A stretch of DNA of 64,000 nucleotides, from the NCBI GenBank assembly GCA_958438515.1, contig CAUBRZ010000001.1, forward strand, positions 62,001 to 126,000, given 5' to 3'. The DNA comes from an uncultured Clostridium sp. Lineage in GTDB: Bacteria; Bacillota; Clostridia; TANB77; CAG-508. Positions 16,185 through 26,188 of this stretch are shown here, in pieces; the first letter of the stretch is position 1; each line of letters opens with the position of its first letter. The translations under genes were made by a program, and so were the position numbers. The notes beneath the pieces were generated by a model. It did no database searches. It saw only the letters and a program-made list of their open reading frames with translations, and was not told the origin of the DNA.

Positions 16185-18917
16185 ATGAAAATGGAGAAAA
16201 ATTGGTTTAACAAAAAACAAGAAGAAGTTGAAAAAGAATTACAAACAGATGTAAAAAAAGGATTAACAACTGAAGAGGCAAGAAAAAGACAAGAAAAGTA
16301 TGGACTAAACGAATTAAAGGCGAAAAAAAAGAAATCATTATTTCAAAAATTTATAGAGCAATTTAAAGATTTTTCTATAATTGTATTAATAATTGCTGCA
16401 ATTGTATCAGGAGCTGTTGGAATAGCTCAAGGTGAAGGGGTTACAGATACAATTATTATATTAATAGTAGTAATAGTAAATGCTATAATAGGTGTAACTC
16501 AAGAATCAAAAGCAGAAAAATCATTAGAAGCATTACAAAAATTAACTGATCATGCGTCAAAAGTAATTAGAAATGGACAAATAACTGTAGTTGCATCAAA
16601 AGAATTAGTACCAGGAGATATTGTTGTATTAGATACAGGAGATTATATACCAGCAGATTTAAGAATTATAGAAACAATTAACCTAAAAGCTCAAGAAGCA
16701 TCATTAACAGGAGAATCTGTTCCTGTTGAAAAAACTACAGAAAAAATAGACGAAGAACAAATAGGCATAGGTGATAGAATAAATATGTTATTTTCTTCTA
16801 GTTTAGTTACTTATGGTAGAGGAAAAGGAATTGTTGTAGAAACAGGAATGACAACAGAAGTTGGAAAAATAGCAGGAATGTTAGATATGGCAGAAGAACA
16901 AGAAACACCATTACAACAAAAATTAAACAAATTAGGAAAGACATTAGGAATAGCAGCTTTAGTAATATGTGTATTTATATTTGTAATTGGATTAATCCAA
17001 GGAAAAGAACCAATTCATATGTTTATGACAGCTGTAAGTTTAGCAGTAGCAGCAATACCAGAAGGATTAGTTGCAGTATCAACAATAGTGCTTGCTATTG
17101 GTGTACAAAAAATGGTTAAGAAAAATGCTATTGTAAAAAGATTACCAGCAGTTGAAACATTAGGAAGTAGCACTGTTATATGTTCAGACAAGACAGGGAC
17201 ATTAACACAAAATAAAATGACAGTAGAAAAAATATTCATAAATAATGAAACTAAAGAATTAGAAAAATATAAGAAAAATACTAATGATGAAGATATAAAA
17301 AAATTAGTATATGCTAATATGCTTTGCAATGATACTAAGATTTCAAATGATGGAACCTTAACAGGAGACCCAACAGAAACAGCATTAGTAGATATGGCTT
17401 TTAAATTAGATTTTGATCCATCTATTTATGATCAAATGCCACGTATACAAGAAATTCCTTTTGATTCGGATAGAAAATTGATGACTACAGTAAATGAACT
17501 AAACGGAAAATATTTTGTATATACAAAAGGTGGAGTTGATGAACTATTAAAAAATTGTACATCATATTTAGACAATGGAGAAATAAAACAAGATTTAGAA
17601 AATTATGTAAAAGTAATAAGAAAACAAAATGAAAACATGGCAAAAGAAGCATTAAGAGTTCTTGCCTGTGGATATAAAGAAATTGATCATAAACCTACTA
17701 AAGAAGAAATGGAAAATATAGAAAGTAATCTTACTTTTATAGGAATGGTAGGAATGATAGATCCAGCAAGAGAAGAAGCTAAAAAGGCTGTTCAAAAATG
17801 TAAAACAGCTGGAATAAAAACAGTTATGATTACAGGAGATCACAAAATTACAGCAACAGCGATTGCTAAAAAGCTAGGAATTTTGGAAAATGAGGAAGAA
17901 GCAATTACAGGTCTAGAACTTGAACAAATGTCAGATGAAGAGCTAGAAAAAAATGTTAGAAAATATTCTGTTTATGCAAGAGTATCTCCAGAACATAAAG
18001 TAAGAATAGTAAGGGCATGGCAAAAAAATGGTGAAATTGTAGCAATGACAGGCGATGGAGTAAATGATAGTCCTGCACTAAAAACAGCAGACATTGGTTG
18101 TGCTATGGGAGTTGTTGGTACTGATGTTGCTAAAGAAGCAGCAGATGTTATATTAACAGATGATAATTTTGCAACAATTGTATCAGCAGTAGAAGAAGGA
18201 AGAAGAATTTATGATAATATATTAAAAGTAATTCAATTTTTACTTTCAAGTAATGTAGGGGAAATAGTTGTTTTATTTTTAGCAACATTATTTACACCTT
18301 TATTTGCTAAATGGTTTGGAATAACTGATATTTCACATTTAGAAATATTATTACCAATTCATATATTGTGGATAAACTTAATAACAGATTCACTTCCAGC
18401 ATTAGCATTAGCATTTGACCCAGCTAATGAAGATATAATGAAAAGAAAACCTACGAAACCTAATCAAGGAGTATTTACAAAAGGAATGTCTTGGAGAGTA
18501 ATTTACCAAGGGATGATGATAGGTCTTTTAACACTAGCAGCATTTGTAATAGGACTAGCTACAACAAATGAACCAATTAATGGGCTTTCTTTAGACAGAT
18601 CAAAAATAGAAGTTGGACAAACAATGGCATTTGTAACACTTGCTTTATCTGAATTAGTTCATGTATTCAACATAAGAGATAATAAAAAATCAATATTTAA
18701 GACAAATATATTCAATAATAGTAAACTTATATTAGCAATAATAGCATCAGCAGCTCTTATGATAGTTATATTAGCAATACCGGGATTAAGAAATGTATTT
18801 AGTATACCAGTTTTGCCAACCAAAAATATTGTAGAATTAGTAATATTAATATTTGCACCTTTAGTAATTGTTGAAATATTTAAATTATTTAAAATAAATA
18901 CAACAAAAGATGAATAG
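16185..18917 (+). CDS. P-type cation-transporting ATPase (calcium/manganese type)
   Basis: 910 aa, full length. The phosphorylation motif CSDKTGTLT has Asp335; TGES, PEGL in membrane helix 4, TGDHKITA and TGDGVNDSPAL are all intact. About ten membrane segments. PEGL plus a following polar helix is typical of PMCA/SERCA-like P2-type pumps. The upstream yybP-ykoY element suggests it exports Mn2+, possibly with Ca2+. ATGGGAGTG before the start gives the ribosome site. Confidence 0.9.
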   Translation: MKMEKNWFNKKQEEVEKELQTDVKKGLTTEEARKRQEKYGLNELKAKKKKSLFQKFIEQFKDFSIIVLIIAAIVSGAVGIAQGEGVTDTIIILIVVIVNAIIGVTQESKAEKSLEALQKLTDHASKVIRNGQITVVASKELVPGDIVVLDTGDYIPADLRIIETINLKAQEASLTGESVPVEKTTEKIDEEQIGIGDRINMLFSSSLVTYGRGKGIVVETGMTTEVGKIAGMLDMAEEQETPLQQKLNKLGKTLGIAALVICVFIFVIGLIQGKEPIHMFMTAVSLAVAAIPEGLVAVSTIVLAIGVQKMVKKNAIVKRLPAVETLGSSTVICSDKTGTLTQNKMTVEKIFINNETKELEKYKKNTNDEDIKKLVYANMLCNDTKISNDGTLTGDPTETALVDMAFKLDFDPSIYDQMPRIQEIPFDSDRKLMTTVNELNGKYFVYTKGGVDELLKNCTSYLDNGEIKQDLENYVKVIRKQNENMAKEALRVLACGYKEIDHKPTKEEMENIESNLTFIGMVGMIDPAREEAKKAVQKCKTAGIKTVMITGDHKITATAIAKKLGILENEEEAITGLELEQMSDEELEKNVRKYSVYARVSPEHKVRIVRAWQKNGEIVAMTGDGVNDSPALKTADIGCAMGVVGTDVAKEAADVILTDDNFATIVSAVEEGRRIYDNILKVIQFLLSSNVGEIVVLFLATLFTPLFAKWFGITDISHLEILLPIHILWINLITDSLPALALAFDPANEDIMKRKPTKPNQGVFTKGMSWRVIYQGMMIGLLTLAAFVIGLATTNEPINGLSLDRSKIEVGQTMAFVTLALSELVHVFNIRDNKKSIFKTNIFNNSKLILAIIASAALMIVILAIPGLRNVFSIPVLPTKNIVELVILIFAPLVIVEIFKLFKINTTKDE

Positions 18918-18976
18918 ACATTTTACAAAATCTATGATAATATATAATACAAGCAATTTATAAGGAGTTGATAAAA

Positions 18977-20554
18977 ATGAATAAAAAATTTTATGTTACA
19001 ACACCTATATATTATCCAAGTGGGAGATTTCATATAGGAACAGCTTATACAACTGTATTAGCAGATAGTATGAAAAAGTATCACAAACTAAAAGGAGAAG
19101 AAACTTATTTGTTAACAGGAACTGACGAGCATGGACAAAAAATACAAGAAAAAGCAGAACAAATGGGCCAAACTCCAAAAGAATATGTAGATAAAATGGC
19201 AAAAATGGCAAAAGAGTTATGGAATGAAATGGATATAGACTATGATGACTTTATTCAAACAACAGAACCAAGACATGAAAAAATAGTTCAAAAAATATTT
19301 GATAGATTTATGGAACAAGGTGATATATATAAAGGAGAATATGAAGGCTGGTATTGTGTACCTTGTGAAACATATTTTACTCAAACCCAACTAGTAGATG
19401 GAAAATGTCCTGACTGTAATAGAGAAGTAAGACTAATGAAAGAAGAAGCATATTTTTTCAATATGAAAAAATATACAGAAAAACTTCTAAAATATTATGA
19501 GGAACATCCAGACTTTATAAAACCTTCATATAGAAAAAATGAGATGTTGAATAATTTTATAAAACCAGGATTAGAAGATTTATGTATTACAAGAACTTCT
19601 TTTGATTGGGGAATAAAAGTACCAAAGGATCCAAAACACGTTATATATGTATGGTTAGATGCCTTGACCAATTATATTACAGCACTTGGCTATTTATCAG
19701 ATGATGATAAATTATTCAAAAAATATTGGCCAGCAGATTTACAAATAGTTGGAAAAGATATTGCAAGATTTCACTTAATATATTGGCCAATCTTTTTGAT
19801 GGCACTTGATTTACCTCTTCCAAAGACAATATTAGTTCACAATTGGTATATGATGAAAGATGGTAAGATGTCTAAATCAAAAGGGAATGTTATATATCCA
19901 GAAACTTTAATTAATAAATATGGGGTAGATGCAACAAGATATTTTTTATTAAGAGAACTTCCATCTTCACAAGATGGAGTGTTTTCGCCAGAAAACTTTG
20001 TGGAAAGATATAATTTTGATTTATGTAATGATTTAAGTAATCTTGTAAATAGAACAGTATCAATGGTAAACAAATATTTTGATGGGAATGTCCCAGATTA
20101 TAATGGGACACCTAATGAAGTGGACAAAGAATTTGAGGAATTTACTTTAAAACAAATTGAAAAATTTGAAGAAAAAATAAATGAATATGAAATATGTGTT
20201 GCACTTCAGGAAATATGGAATTTGATTGCAAGAACTAATAAATATATAGATGAAACAATGCCTTGGAGTTTGGCTAAAGATGAAGAAAATAAAGAAAAAC
20301 TAGAATCTTGTATGTATCATTTGATTGAAAATATAAGAAAGATTGCAATTTTAATTGAACCATTTATGGAAAATACTTCGGAAAACATTTTTAATCAAAT
20401 AGGTGTTAAAGAGCAAAAGTTAAAGACATGGGAGAATCTAAAAGAATATGATGTACTAAAAAATATAAAAGTAATTGAAAAAGGAATTCCAATATTTATG
20501 AGATTAAATTCAGAAGAAGAAATTGAGTATATAAAGAACGAAATGAAAAAATAA
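18977..20554 (+). CDS. metG: Methionyl-tRNA synthetase
   Basis: 525 aa from the ATG at 18977 (AAGGAG nine bases upstream; the TTG at 18968 touches that site). The HIGH-type motif is FHIGTAY, the zinc knuckle is CVPCETY...CPDC and KMSKS is at residues 297-301. It ends after the anticodon-binding domain and lacks the C-terminal OB-fold tRNA-binding extension that brings many bacterial enzymes to about 650 aa. It charges initiator and elongator tRNA-Met. Confidence 0.93.
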   Translation: MNKKFYVTTPIYYPSGRFHIGTAYTTVLADSMKKYHKLKGEETYLLTGTDEHGQKIQEKAEQMGQTPKEYVDKMAKMAKELWNEMDIDYDDFIQTTEPRHEKIVQKIFDRFMEQGDIYKGEYEGWYCVPCETYFTQTQLVDGKCPDCNREVRLMKEEAYFFNMKKYTEKLLKYYEEHPDFIKPSYRKNEMLNNFIKPGLEDLCITRTSFDWGIKVPKDPKHVIYVWLDALTNYITALGYLSDDDKLFKKYWPADLQIVGKDIARFHLIYWPIFLMALDLPLPKTILVHNWYMMKDGKMSKSKGNVIYPETLINKYGVDATRYFLLRELPSSQDGVFSPENFVERYNFDLCNDLSNLVNRTVSMVNKYFDGNVPDYNGTPNEVDKEFEEFTLKQIEKFEEKINEYEICVALQEIWNLIARTNKYIDETMPWSLAKDEENKEKLESCMYHLIENIRKIAILIEPFMENTSENIFNQIGVKEQKLKTWENLKEYDVLKNIKVIEKGIPIFMRLNSEEEIEYIKNEMKK

Positions 20555-20556
20555 AA

Positions 20557-20602
20557 AAATAAGGAAACATAAGATAAAAGACAAATGTTTCCTTATTTTT
20601 GT
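20557..20602 (+). terminator. Intrinsic terminator after metG
   Basis: AAATAAGGAAACAT (20557-20570) pairs with ATGTTTCCTTATTT (20585-20598), followed by TTG. The remaining bases to 20798 are AT-rich with a TATAAT at 20730. Confidence 0.7.
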
Positions 20603-20798
20603 TAGTTATCATATATCAAAATGCCAGGGTTAAAAAATATAATACTTTATAAAAACACATACTACTAGACTTTTTTACAAAATAAGAATTTTTTTTAAAA
20701 ATACTCTACTAAAATTACAAAAAATGTTGTATAATAGTGTAAAATGTAAAATAAATAATTTAAAGGTGAAAAATAATGTAGTTAAGAGGATGTGAAAA

Positions 20799-21727
20799 AT
20801 GATAGATGATAATGAATATCAATTAAATATATATAAAATTGATACAAAAGTAAAAATAGATAAAAAAAGAGTAATTATTGTAATACTAATCATCTTGTCA
20901 TTTATATGTATTATTTTAACTGGAAACTATATATCTAAAATAACTAAAGGATATAAAGTATATAAACAATATGAATCACAACTGCAAGCTATTAATCATC
21001 AAAATGAAGAAAAACAAAAAGAAATAGAAGAAGAAACAAAAAGAAAAAAAGAGGAAAAAATTCCAAAGTTAACGCAAGTACGGAAGAGATAATATTGATA
21101 CAATATATCACTCTGATACAAAAAGAGCATTTTTGACATTTGACGATGGTCCATCTTCTGTAACACCTAAAATATTAGATGTATTAAAACAAGAAAATGT
21201 AAAAGCAACTTTTTTTGTTTTAGGATCAAGAGTAGAAAAAATGCCAGATATGGTAAAAAGAATGTATGAAGAAGGACACTATGTAGCAAGCCATGGATAT
21301 TCTCATGTATATGAACAAATATATTCTTCGCCACAATCTGTATTAGATGAATATAACAAAACAAGTGAATTAATAAAAAATGCAATAGGAGTTCGGAGAA
21401 TATAATTCTCACTTATTTAGATTTCCTGGGGGCTTAGCTGGAGGAAAATATGCAGATGTAAAACGACAAGCAAAAGACTTATTATCTCAAAATGATATAT
21501 TACATGTTGATTGGAACGCTTTAACAGGAGATGCAGAAACTAATGAACTTTCTATAGATTTTGAATTACAAAGATTATCTCAAACAACTACAGATAAAAA
21601 TAGTATAGTAGTATTAATGCATGATGCACCAGCCAAGAGTGTAACAGCAGATGCCTTACCACAGATTATCTCTTATTTAAAAGAGCAAGGATATGAATTT
21701 AAGAATTTTTATGAAATAATAAAGTAA
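20799..21727 (+). CDS. Polysaccharide deacetylase (NodB domain), two CGG +1 shifts
   Basis: 308 aa if the C's at 21081 and 21394 are skipped. One N-terminal membrane helix (about residues 26-47) and a coiled linker precede a NodB domain: AFLTFDDGPSS (first metal motif), ASHGYSH (metal-binding His pair), FRFPGG and a C-terminal LMHD motif. Such enzymes deacetylate peptidoglycan or chitin-like sugars outside the cell. The zero frame breaks at the first CGG (stop within four codons), and the restored frame breaks again at a second CGG. Both repairs return glycines 95 and 199 and all catalytic motifs. Confidence 0.85.
21081..21084 (+). other. CGG +1 shift site 1 in the deacetylase
   Basis: GTA-CGGA-AGA. 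Skipping C21081 gives Val94-Gly95-Arg and opens the frame into the NodB domain. Confidence 0.85.
21394..21397 (+). other. CGG +1 shift site 2 in the deacetylase
   Basis: GTT-CGGA-GAA. Skipping C21394 gives Val198-Gly199-Glu and leads to SHLFRFPGG. Confidence 0.85.
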
Positions 21728-21752
21728 TTTATTAAAGAAGGGAGAATTTACG

Positions 21753-24098
21753 TTGGCTAAAAAAATGGTAAATCAAAATGATGGTATAAAAGAAAAGCTA
21801 GAATATCTAGGTTTAGATTTAGATAAGATACCAAAAGAAATAAAAAAGTATAAATCATTAGAATTTAGAATTCCTAAATTTTATGAGGAAAAACAATATA
21901 AGCAATATAGATATGTGCCTATTAAAGATATACAAATTTTATTATCTCCAACAAATAGGTTAGATGAAATAGAGGAAAAATATAAAAAAGCAGAACCTTT
22001 AGCAAGTTACCTAGATAATAAGTCAGAAGAAAATATAATAAAACATACTACATTTTTAAATATGTTAAATCAATTTAAAATTGAGGAAGTAGAAAAAATA
22101 GCAAAGGAACAAGAAAAACTAAATAAGAAAATACCATTTAAAGTAAAATATGAAAATAATTATTTATGGCAAATATATTATTCAGAAAATACAGACCAAT
22201 ATTTTATGTTAGTTCCAATAGAAGACTCAGACTATTCAACATTTTTCTATTTATTAAAAAAACAAATAGAAGCCAAAAGAGGTGCAAAAGTATTTGTACC
22301 TGTTAGAAATGTAGAATATAGTAGTACATATTTAAAAAATTCCGAATTTGAAGATATCGAAAATTATCTATGGTTATTTACAAAAGATTGGCCTTTGATA
22401 TATGAAGTATATGATAAGTCAGAACAATTAAGTATACATATAGTAGGTGAGACAGAAGTTTATGAAAAGATAAAAAGTTATTATAAGATAGTATTAAATA
22501 GTCAAGAAGAGGCTAATAAATATCATAAACTATTAAAAGCTATGTTTATCTTGAGAACAGAATTACCAAATTACTTTAATTTTAAGACAAATATTGGAAA
22601 AACTGGAGATATTGAATTTTATTTAGAAGATGAAAAAATAGAATATGATGAAATATCAACTTGGATTAAAGCACAATATCAAAATGGAGAAAAAAGACAA
22701 AAAGAGATTGAGGATTTAATCAAAGAGGATAAAGAAAAATTAGAAAAGTTAAAAATAGATATTGCTACACAAGAAATTGAATATTTAGCAAAAGAAAAGC
22801 AAATATCAACATTCTTAGAATGTAAAAAGACATTTTTTGGAAAGTTTAAATATTATTTTAAATACAGCAAAAAAGGAAATAAGGGAAAAATAAGACAAGA
22901 GGACAAACAAGATCAATTAGATGATATTGATAAAGACGAATATGAAGAGCTTCCACAAAAAAAGAGAAAGAAAGAAAATTATACAATAGAAGAACTGATA
23001 GAACTGTATAAAATTATTGAAACTAAAGAGACAGAATTAAAAAATATATTAATGGATATTAATAGTCTAAAATTAAAAAATAAAAATATGCAAAAGAAAA
23101 TAGAAAATGCATCAGCTTTTATTGAAGAAATCGATAGACATAAAAAGAGTATATTTGAATTTTGGAAATATAGCAATAAAGATGAAATGGCTACTTTACC
23201 AGAAGGAGAAGCTGAAGAAGTTAATATAATAAAGAAAATAACCAAAACTTTTGATTATGAAGAAGATTTAGAAAAATTTGGTAAAATGATGGACAAAATG
23301 CAAAGAAAAAATCTATCAAAAGAAGAAACAGATAGTATTTATATTACAACAACAAATATTATAGGTCTTTTAAACCAAATAAAAATAAATGAAGTTTTAC
23401 CAAAAGATATAGAAGCAGCATTAAAAGAAGTAAAAAATGAAGCAATTCAAGAAAAGACTTTAGCTCAAAATGAAGAGTTTGATATATTTGGAGGAATGGC
23501 ACAAGACAACACAAAAGTTTCTAAAATAAAAAACAAAAAACATAGAGAAATTGCTAAAGATAAATTTAATATTTTAGAAATTAGTAAAAATACAAAACAA
23601 CTTGGATTTAAATTATCTTTAGAAAAAGTTATTAATAATGTAAAAACAGCATTAGCAAAAATTGTTGTTACAGAAGATATTCCTGTTTACAAAGCTATTG
23701 GTAATGAACGTTTAGATGAGAAGAAAATAAATGTTTTCAATATTAATCCAGAAGAGGAATTAGAAGAAGTAACCAAAAAAGGTAATGATAAGGTAAATTT
23801 CTATAAAATAAATCTAAAAGAAGGTTCTAATGCAGTAAGTTATACAAATTGTATTTTCTATGATAATCAAAACAAGACATTACCAGTTGGACAAGATTTG
23901 TCAACAAAACTTATAGTAGATATCGCAAGATTAGATTTAAAATTAAATAACAAGAAATATTTCAAGATAGTAGAATTTGATAACGAAAAAGATGATTTTT
24001 CAAAGGTAAATATAAAAACTATTACAGTTTTTGAGTTTGATGCAGAAACAAAGAAAGAAGAAGAAATTAAAGTTCAAGAAAATGTAGACATTTTCTAA
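21753..24098 (+). CDS. Large coiled-coil hypothetical protein
   Basis: 781 aa from a TTG with AAAGAAGGGAG upstream. The N-terminal 300 residues look globular, the centre (about 315-560) is rich in Lys/Glu and predicted coiled coil, and the C-terminus from about 640 is again globular. No signal peptide or catalytic motif seen. It lies 25 bases after the deacetylase gene. No function is assigned. Confidence 0.65.
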   Translation: MAKKMVNQNDGIKEKLEYLGLDLDKIPKEIKKYKSLEFRIPKFYEEKQYKQYRYVPIKDIQILLSPTNRLDEIEEKYKKAEPLASYLDNKSEENIIKHTTFLNMLNQFKIEEVEKIAKEQEKLNKKIPFKVKYENNYLWQIYYSENTDQYFMLVPIEDSDYSTFFYLLKKQIEAKRGAKVFVPVRNVEYSSTYLKNSEFEDIENYLWLFTKDWPLIYEVYDKSEQLSIHIVGETEVYEKIKSYYKIVLNSQEEANKYHKLLKAMFILRTELPNYFNFKTNIGKTGDIEFYLEDEKIEYDEISTWIKAQYQNGEKRQKEIEDLIKEDKEKLEKLKIDIATQEIEYLAKEKQISTFLECKKTFFGKFKYYFKYSKKGNKGKIRQEDKQDQLDDIDKDEYEELPQKKRKKENYTIEELIELYKIIETKETELKNILMDINSLKLKNKNMQKKIENASAFIEEIDRHKKSIFEFWKYSNKDEMATLPEGEAEEVNIIKKITKTFDYEEDLEKFGKMMDKMQRKNLSKEETDSIYITTTNIIGLLNQIKINEVLPKDIEAALKEVKNEAIQEKTLAQNEEFDIFGGMAQDNTKVSKIKNKKHREIAKDKFNILEISKNTKQLGFKLSLEKVINNVKTALAKIVVTEDIPVYKAIGNERLDEKKINVFNINPEEELEEVTKKGNDKVNFYKINLKEGSNAVSYTNCIFYDNQNKTLPVGQDLSTKLIVDIARLDLKLNNKKYFKIVEFDNEKDDFSKVNIKTITVFEFDAETKKEEEIKVQENVDIF

Positions 24099-24169
24099 AT
24101 TATATGTTAATATAAATTAGTATTAATGATTAGTAGTAGATGGGATAAATTTATTACTAATCGTTACAT
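24099..24169. other. Spacer with hairpin before tRNA-Leu
   Basis: GATTAGTA (about 24128-24135) can pair with TACTAATC (24155-24162) but no T-run follows, so termination is uncertain. No promoter is clear for the tRNA. Confidence 0.35.
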
Positions 24170-24252
24170 GCCGATGTGGCGGAATTGGTAGACGCACATG
24201 ACTCAAAATCATGCGGGAAACCATGTGGGTTCGAGTCCCACCATCGGTACCA
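24170..24252 (+). tRNA. tRNA-Leu (anticodon CAA)
   Basis: Acceptor GCCGATG pairs with CATCGGT; anticodon stem CATGA/TCATG surrounds loop CTCAAAA. There is a long variable arm of the class II type, a GTTCGAGTCC T-arm and an encoded CCA. Anticodon CAA reads TTG. Confidence 0.95.
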
Positions 24253-24257
24253 GTCTA

Positions 24258-24302
24258 AATGTTTTTATGGGATTTAAGTTCCATAAGAACATTTTTTATT
24301 TT
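24258..24302 (+). terminator. Intrinsic terminator after tRNA-Leu
   Basis: ATGTTTTTATGG pairs with CCATAAGAACAT, followed by TTTTTTATTTT. Confidence 0.75.
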
Positions 24303-24457
24303 ATGCTGATAATTTCTATTGTACATATATAATTCCAATATATTGTTATTTAAATTTTAAATTCTTTTGGTAGGTAGTGTTAAAATATATAAAAAGTATA
24401 TAAAAAATGGAAAGAGTTATGATATACTAAATGGGTAAAGAAAAGGGGGAAAAGAAG

Positions 24458-25168
24458 ATGAAAAAAGGAACAAAAATAATTTTATTTGTAATTATTATAT
24501 TAATTATAGGAGGACTACTAGCTTATGGAAAAATTAGTAAAAGAGACCACAAAGCTAATACACAACAAGATAATTTAACTATAAACAATGAAAGCTTAAA
24601 CGAAATTGAAAATGCAGATATGGATAAAGATATAAATACAACTATAAGTGATGTAGAAAATAATGATAACGTAGAGAACATAAAATTTAATAATAGTAAA
24701 ATGAAAATAAAATCCAATGGTGTAGAATATACAGAAACAGAAGAAATAAATAAAAATAATTATGGAATAAAAATAGAAATAAATAATGGAAAAGCTTATA
24801 TTACAACTAATGTAAATGATGAATTATATAAAAGTATTTTTACAAATGCAACACCATTTAATAAAAAAGAGATTACAGGGTTTAAAACTAATATAATTAG
24901 TTCATATCAAGCTAATATAGGAAACGGAATTAATGCACCAATCATATTATTCATAATGGAAAATGGAACAGTTGAATATATTAATACAACAGATGTAATA
25001 CAAAATAAAAAATATGTGTCAAATGGAATTTTAGAAGGAATAAAGGATATAGTAAAATTTGCTTCTGTAGATGTTAAAGAAATTGAAGGAGGAGGATATA
25101 TAAGTGTAGTAGCCATAGATAAAAATGGTTATTCTTATGATATTAATGAAATATTACAAGAATATTAA
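24458..25168 (+). CDS. Hypothetical membrane-anchored protein
   Basis: 236 aa from the ATG at 24458, preceded by GGGGGA. An in-frame ATG at 24431 lies right after a TATACT and lacks a ribosome site. One membrane helix (residues 5-24) is followed by an Asn/Asp-rich linker and an extracytoplasmic domain. No family recognised. Confidence 0.6.
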   Translation: MKKGTKIILFVIIILIIGGLLAYGKISKRDHKANTQQDNLTINNESLNEIENADMDKDINTTISDVENNDNVENIKFNNSKMKIKSNGVEYTETEEINKNNYGIKIEINNGKAYITTNVNDELYKSIFTNATPFNKKEITGFKTNIISSYQANIGNGINAPIILFIMENGTVEYINTTDVIQNKKYVSNGILEGIKDIVKFASVDVKEIEGGGYISVVAIDKNGYSYDINEILQEY

Positions 25169-25208
25169 TATATATAACTTATAAAAGTTAAAATTCTTAA
25201 AAAGAGTG

Positions 25209-25236
25209 TTGCAATTTATAAAAAATATGATATACT
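25209..25236 (+). promoter_or_regulatory. Sigma-A type promoter upstream of yebC
   Basis: TTGCAA (25209-25214) and TATACT (25231-25236), spacer 16. Confidence 0.5.
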
Positions 25237-25378
25237 TTAGTAAATTGATTGATATTTGTATCAATTGTTATGAAAGCTAAAAGTTATAGATATCTATGCA
25301 AATGATACATAATAGATTTATTTTAGTTTAATGATATATAATATATAGTTATAGATAATTTAAAAGGAGGAATTATAA

Positions 25379-26101
25379 ATGTCAGGACACAGTAAATGGC
25401 ACAATATACAAGCAAAAAAGGGAAAAGCAGATGCAGCAAGAGGAAAAATATTTACAAAATTAGGAAGAGAATTATTGATAGCAGTAAAAGAAGGTGGACC
25501 AGACCCAGCAGGAAATTCAAAATTAAAAAATGTAATTGCAAAATGTAAAGCAGCAAACATGCCAAATGATACAATAAATAATGCGATAAAAAAAGCATCA
25601 ACAAGTAATGAAAACTATGAAGAAATAGTATATGAAGGATATGGACCAAATGGAGTAGCAGTAATAGTAGAAGCTTCAACTGATAATAAAAATAGAACAG
25701 CAGCAGATGTAAGACACGTGTTTGATAAATCAGGAGGAAACTTAGGGACAACTGGATGTGTATCATATATGTTTAACAAAAAAGGAATAATTATAATAGA
25801 AAAATCTTCAACTAATATGGAGGAAGAAGAATTAATGATGCTTGCTATTGAAAGTGGTGCAGAAGATTTTGAAGCATCAGAAGAAATTTACGAAATAACA
25901 ACAGAACCAGCAGATTTTTCAGATGTACGTGAAAAATTAGAAGAAGCTGGATTGAATTTTATCGAAGCAGGAATTCAAATGGTACCAACAACAACAGTTA
26001 GCTTAGATGAAAAAGGACAAGAAAAAATGGAACGATTAATAGAAAAACTAGAAGATTTAGACGATGTTTCAGAAATTTATCACAATTGGGAACAAGAGTA
26101 A
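25379..26101 (+). CDS. YebC/PmpR family protein
   Basis: 240 aa, full length. The invariant start MSGHSKWHNIQAKKGKADAA is present, with KCKAANMPNDTI and YEGYGPNGVA. Family members are described as transcription regulators and, in recent work, as factors that relieve ribosome stalling at proline stretches (TACO1 in mitochondria). AGGAGG eight bases before the ATG. Confidence 0.93.
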   Translation: MSGHSKWHNIQAKKGKADAARGKIFTKLGRELLIAVKEGGPDPAGNSKLKNVIAKCKAANMPNDTINNAIKKASTSNENYEEIVYEGYGPNGVAVIVEASTDNKNRTAADVRHVFDKSGGNLGTTGCVSYMFNKKGIIIIEKSSTNMEEEELMMLAIESGAEDFEASEEIYEITTEPADFSDVREKLEEAGLNFIEAGIQMVPTTTVSLDEKGQEKMERLIEKLEDLDDVSEIYHNWEQE

Positions 26102-26114
26102 AAATAAAATGCTA

Positions 26115-26153
26115 AAATAGATAAATGACATAAAAGTTATTTATCTATTTTGT
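26115..26153 (+). terminator. Intrinsic terminator after yebC
   Basis: AAATAGATAAATGAC (26115-26129) pairs with GTTATTTATCTATTT (26136-26150), followed by TGT. Confidence 0.65.
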
Positions 26154-26188
26154 ATATAATAATAAAAATAAAGATAGGGGAAATAAAA

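Noticed and set aside
24099..24169. A riboswitch before tRNA-Leu
   Set aside because: Only one simple hairpin is present and no aptamer consensus is recognisable.
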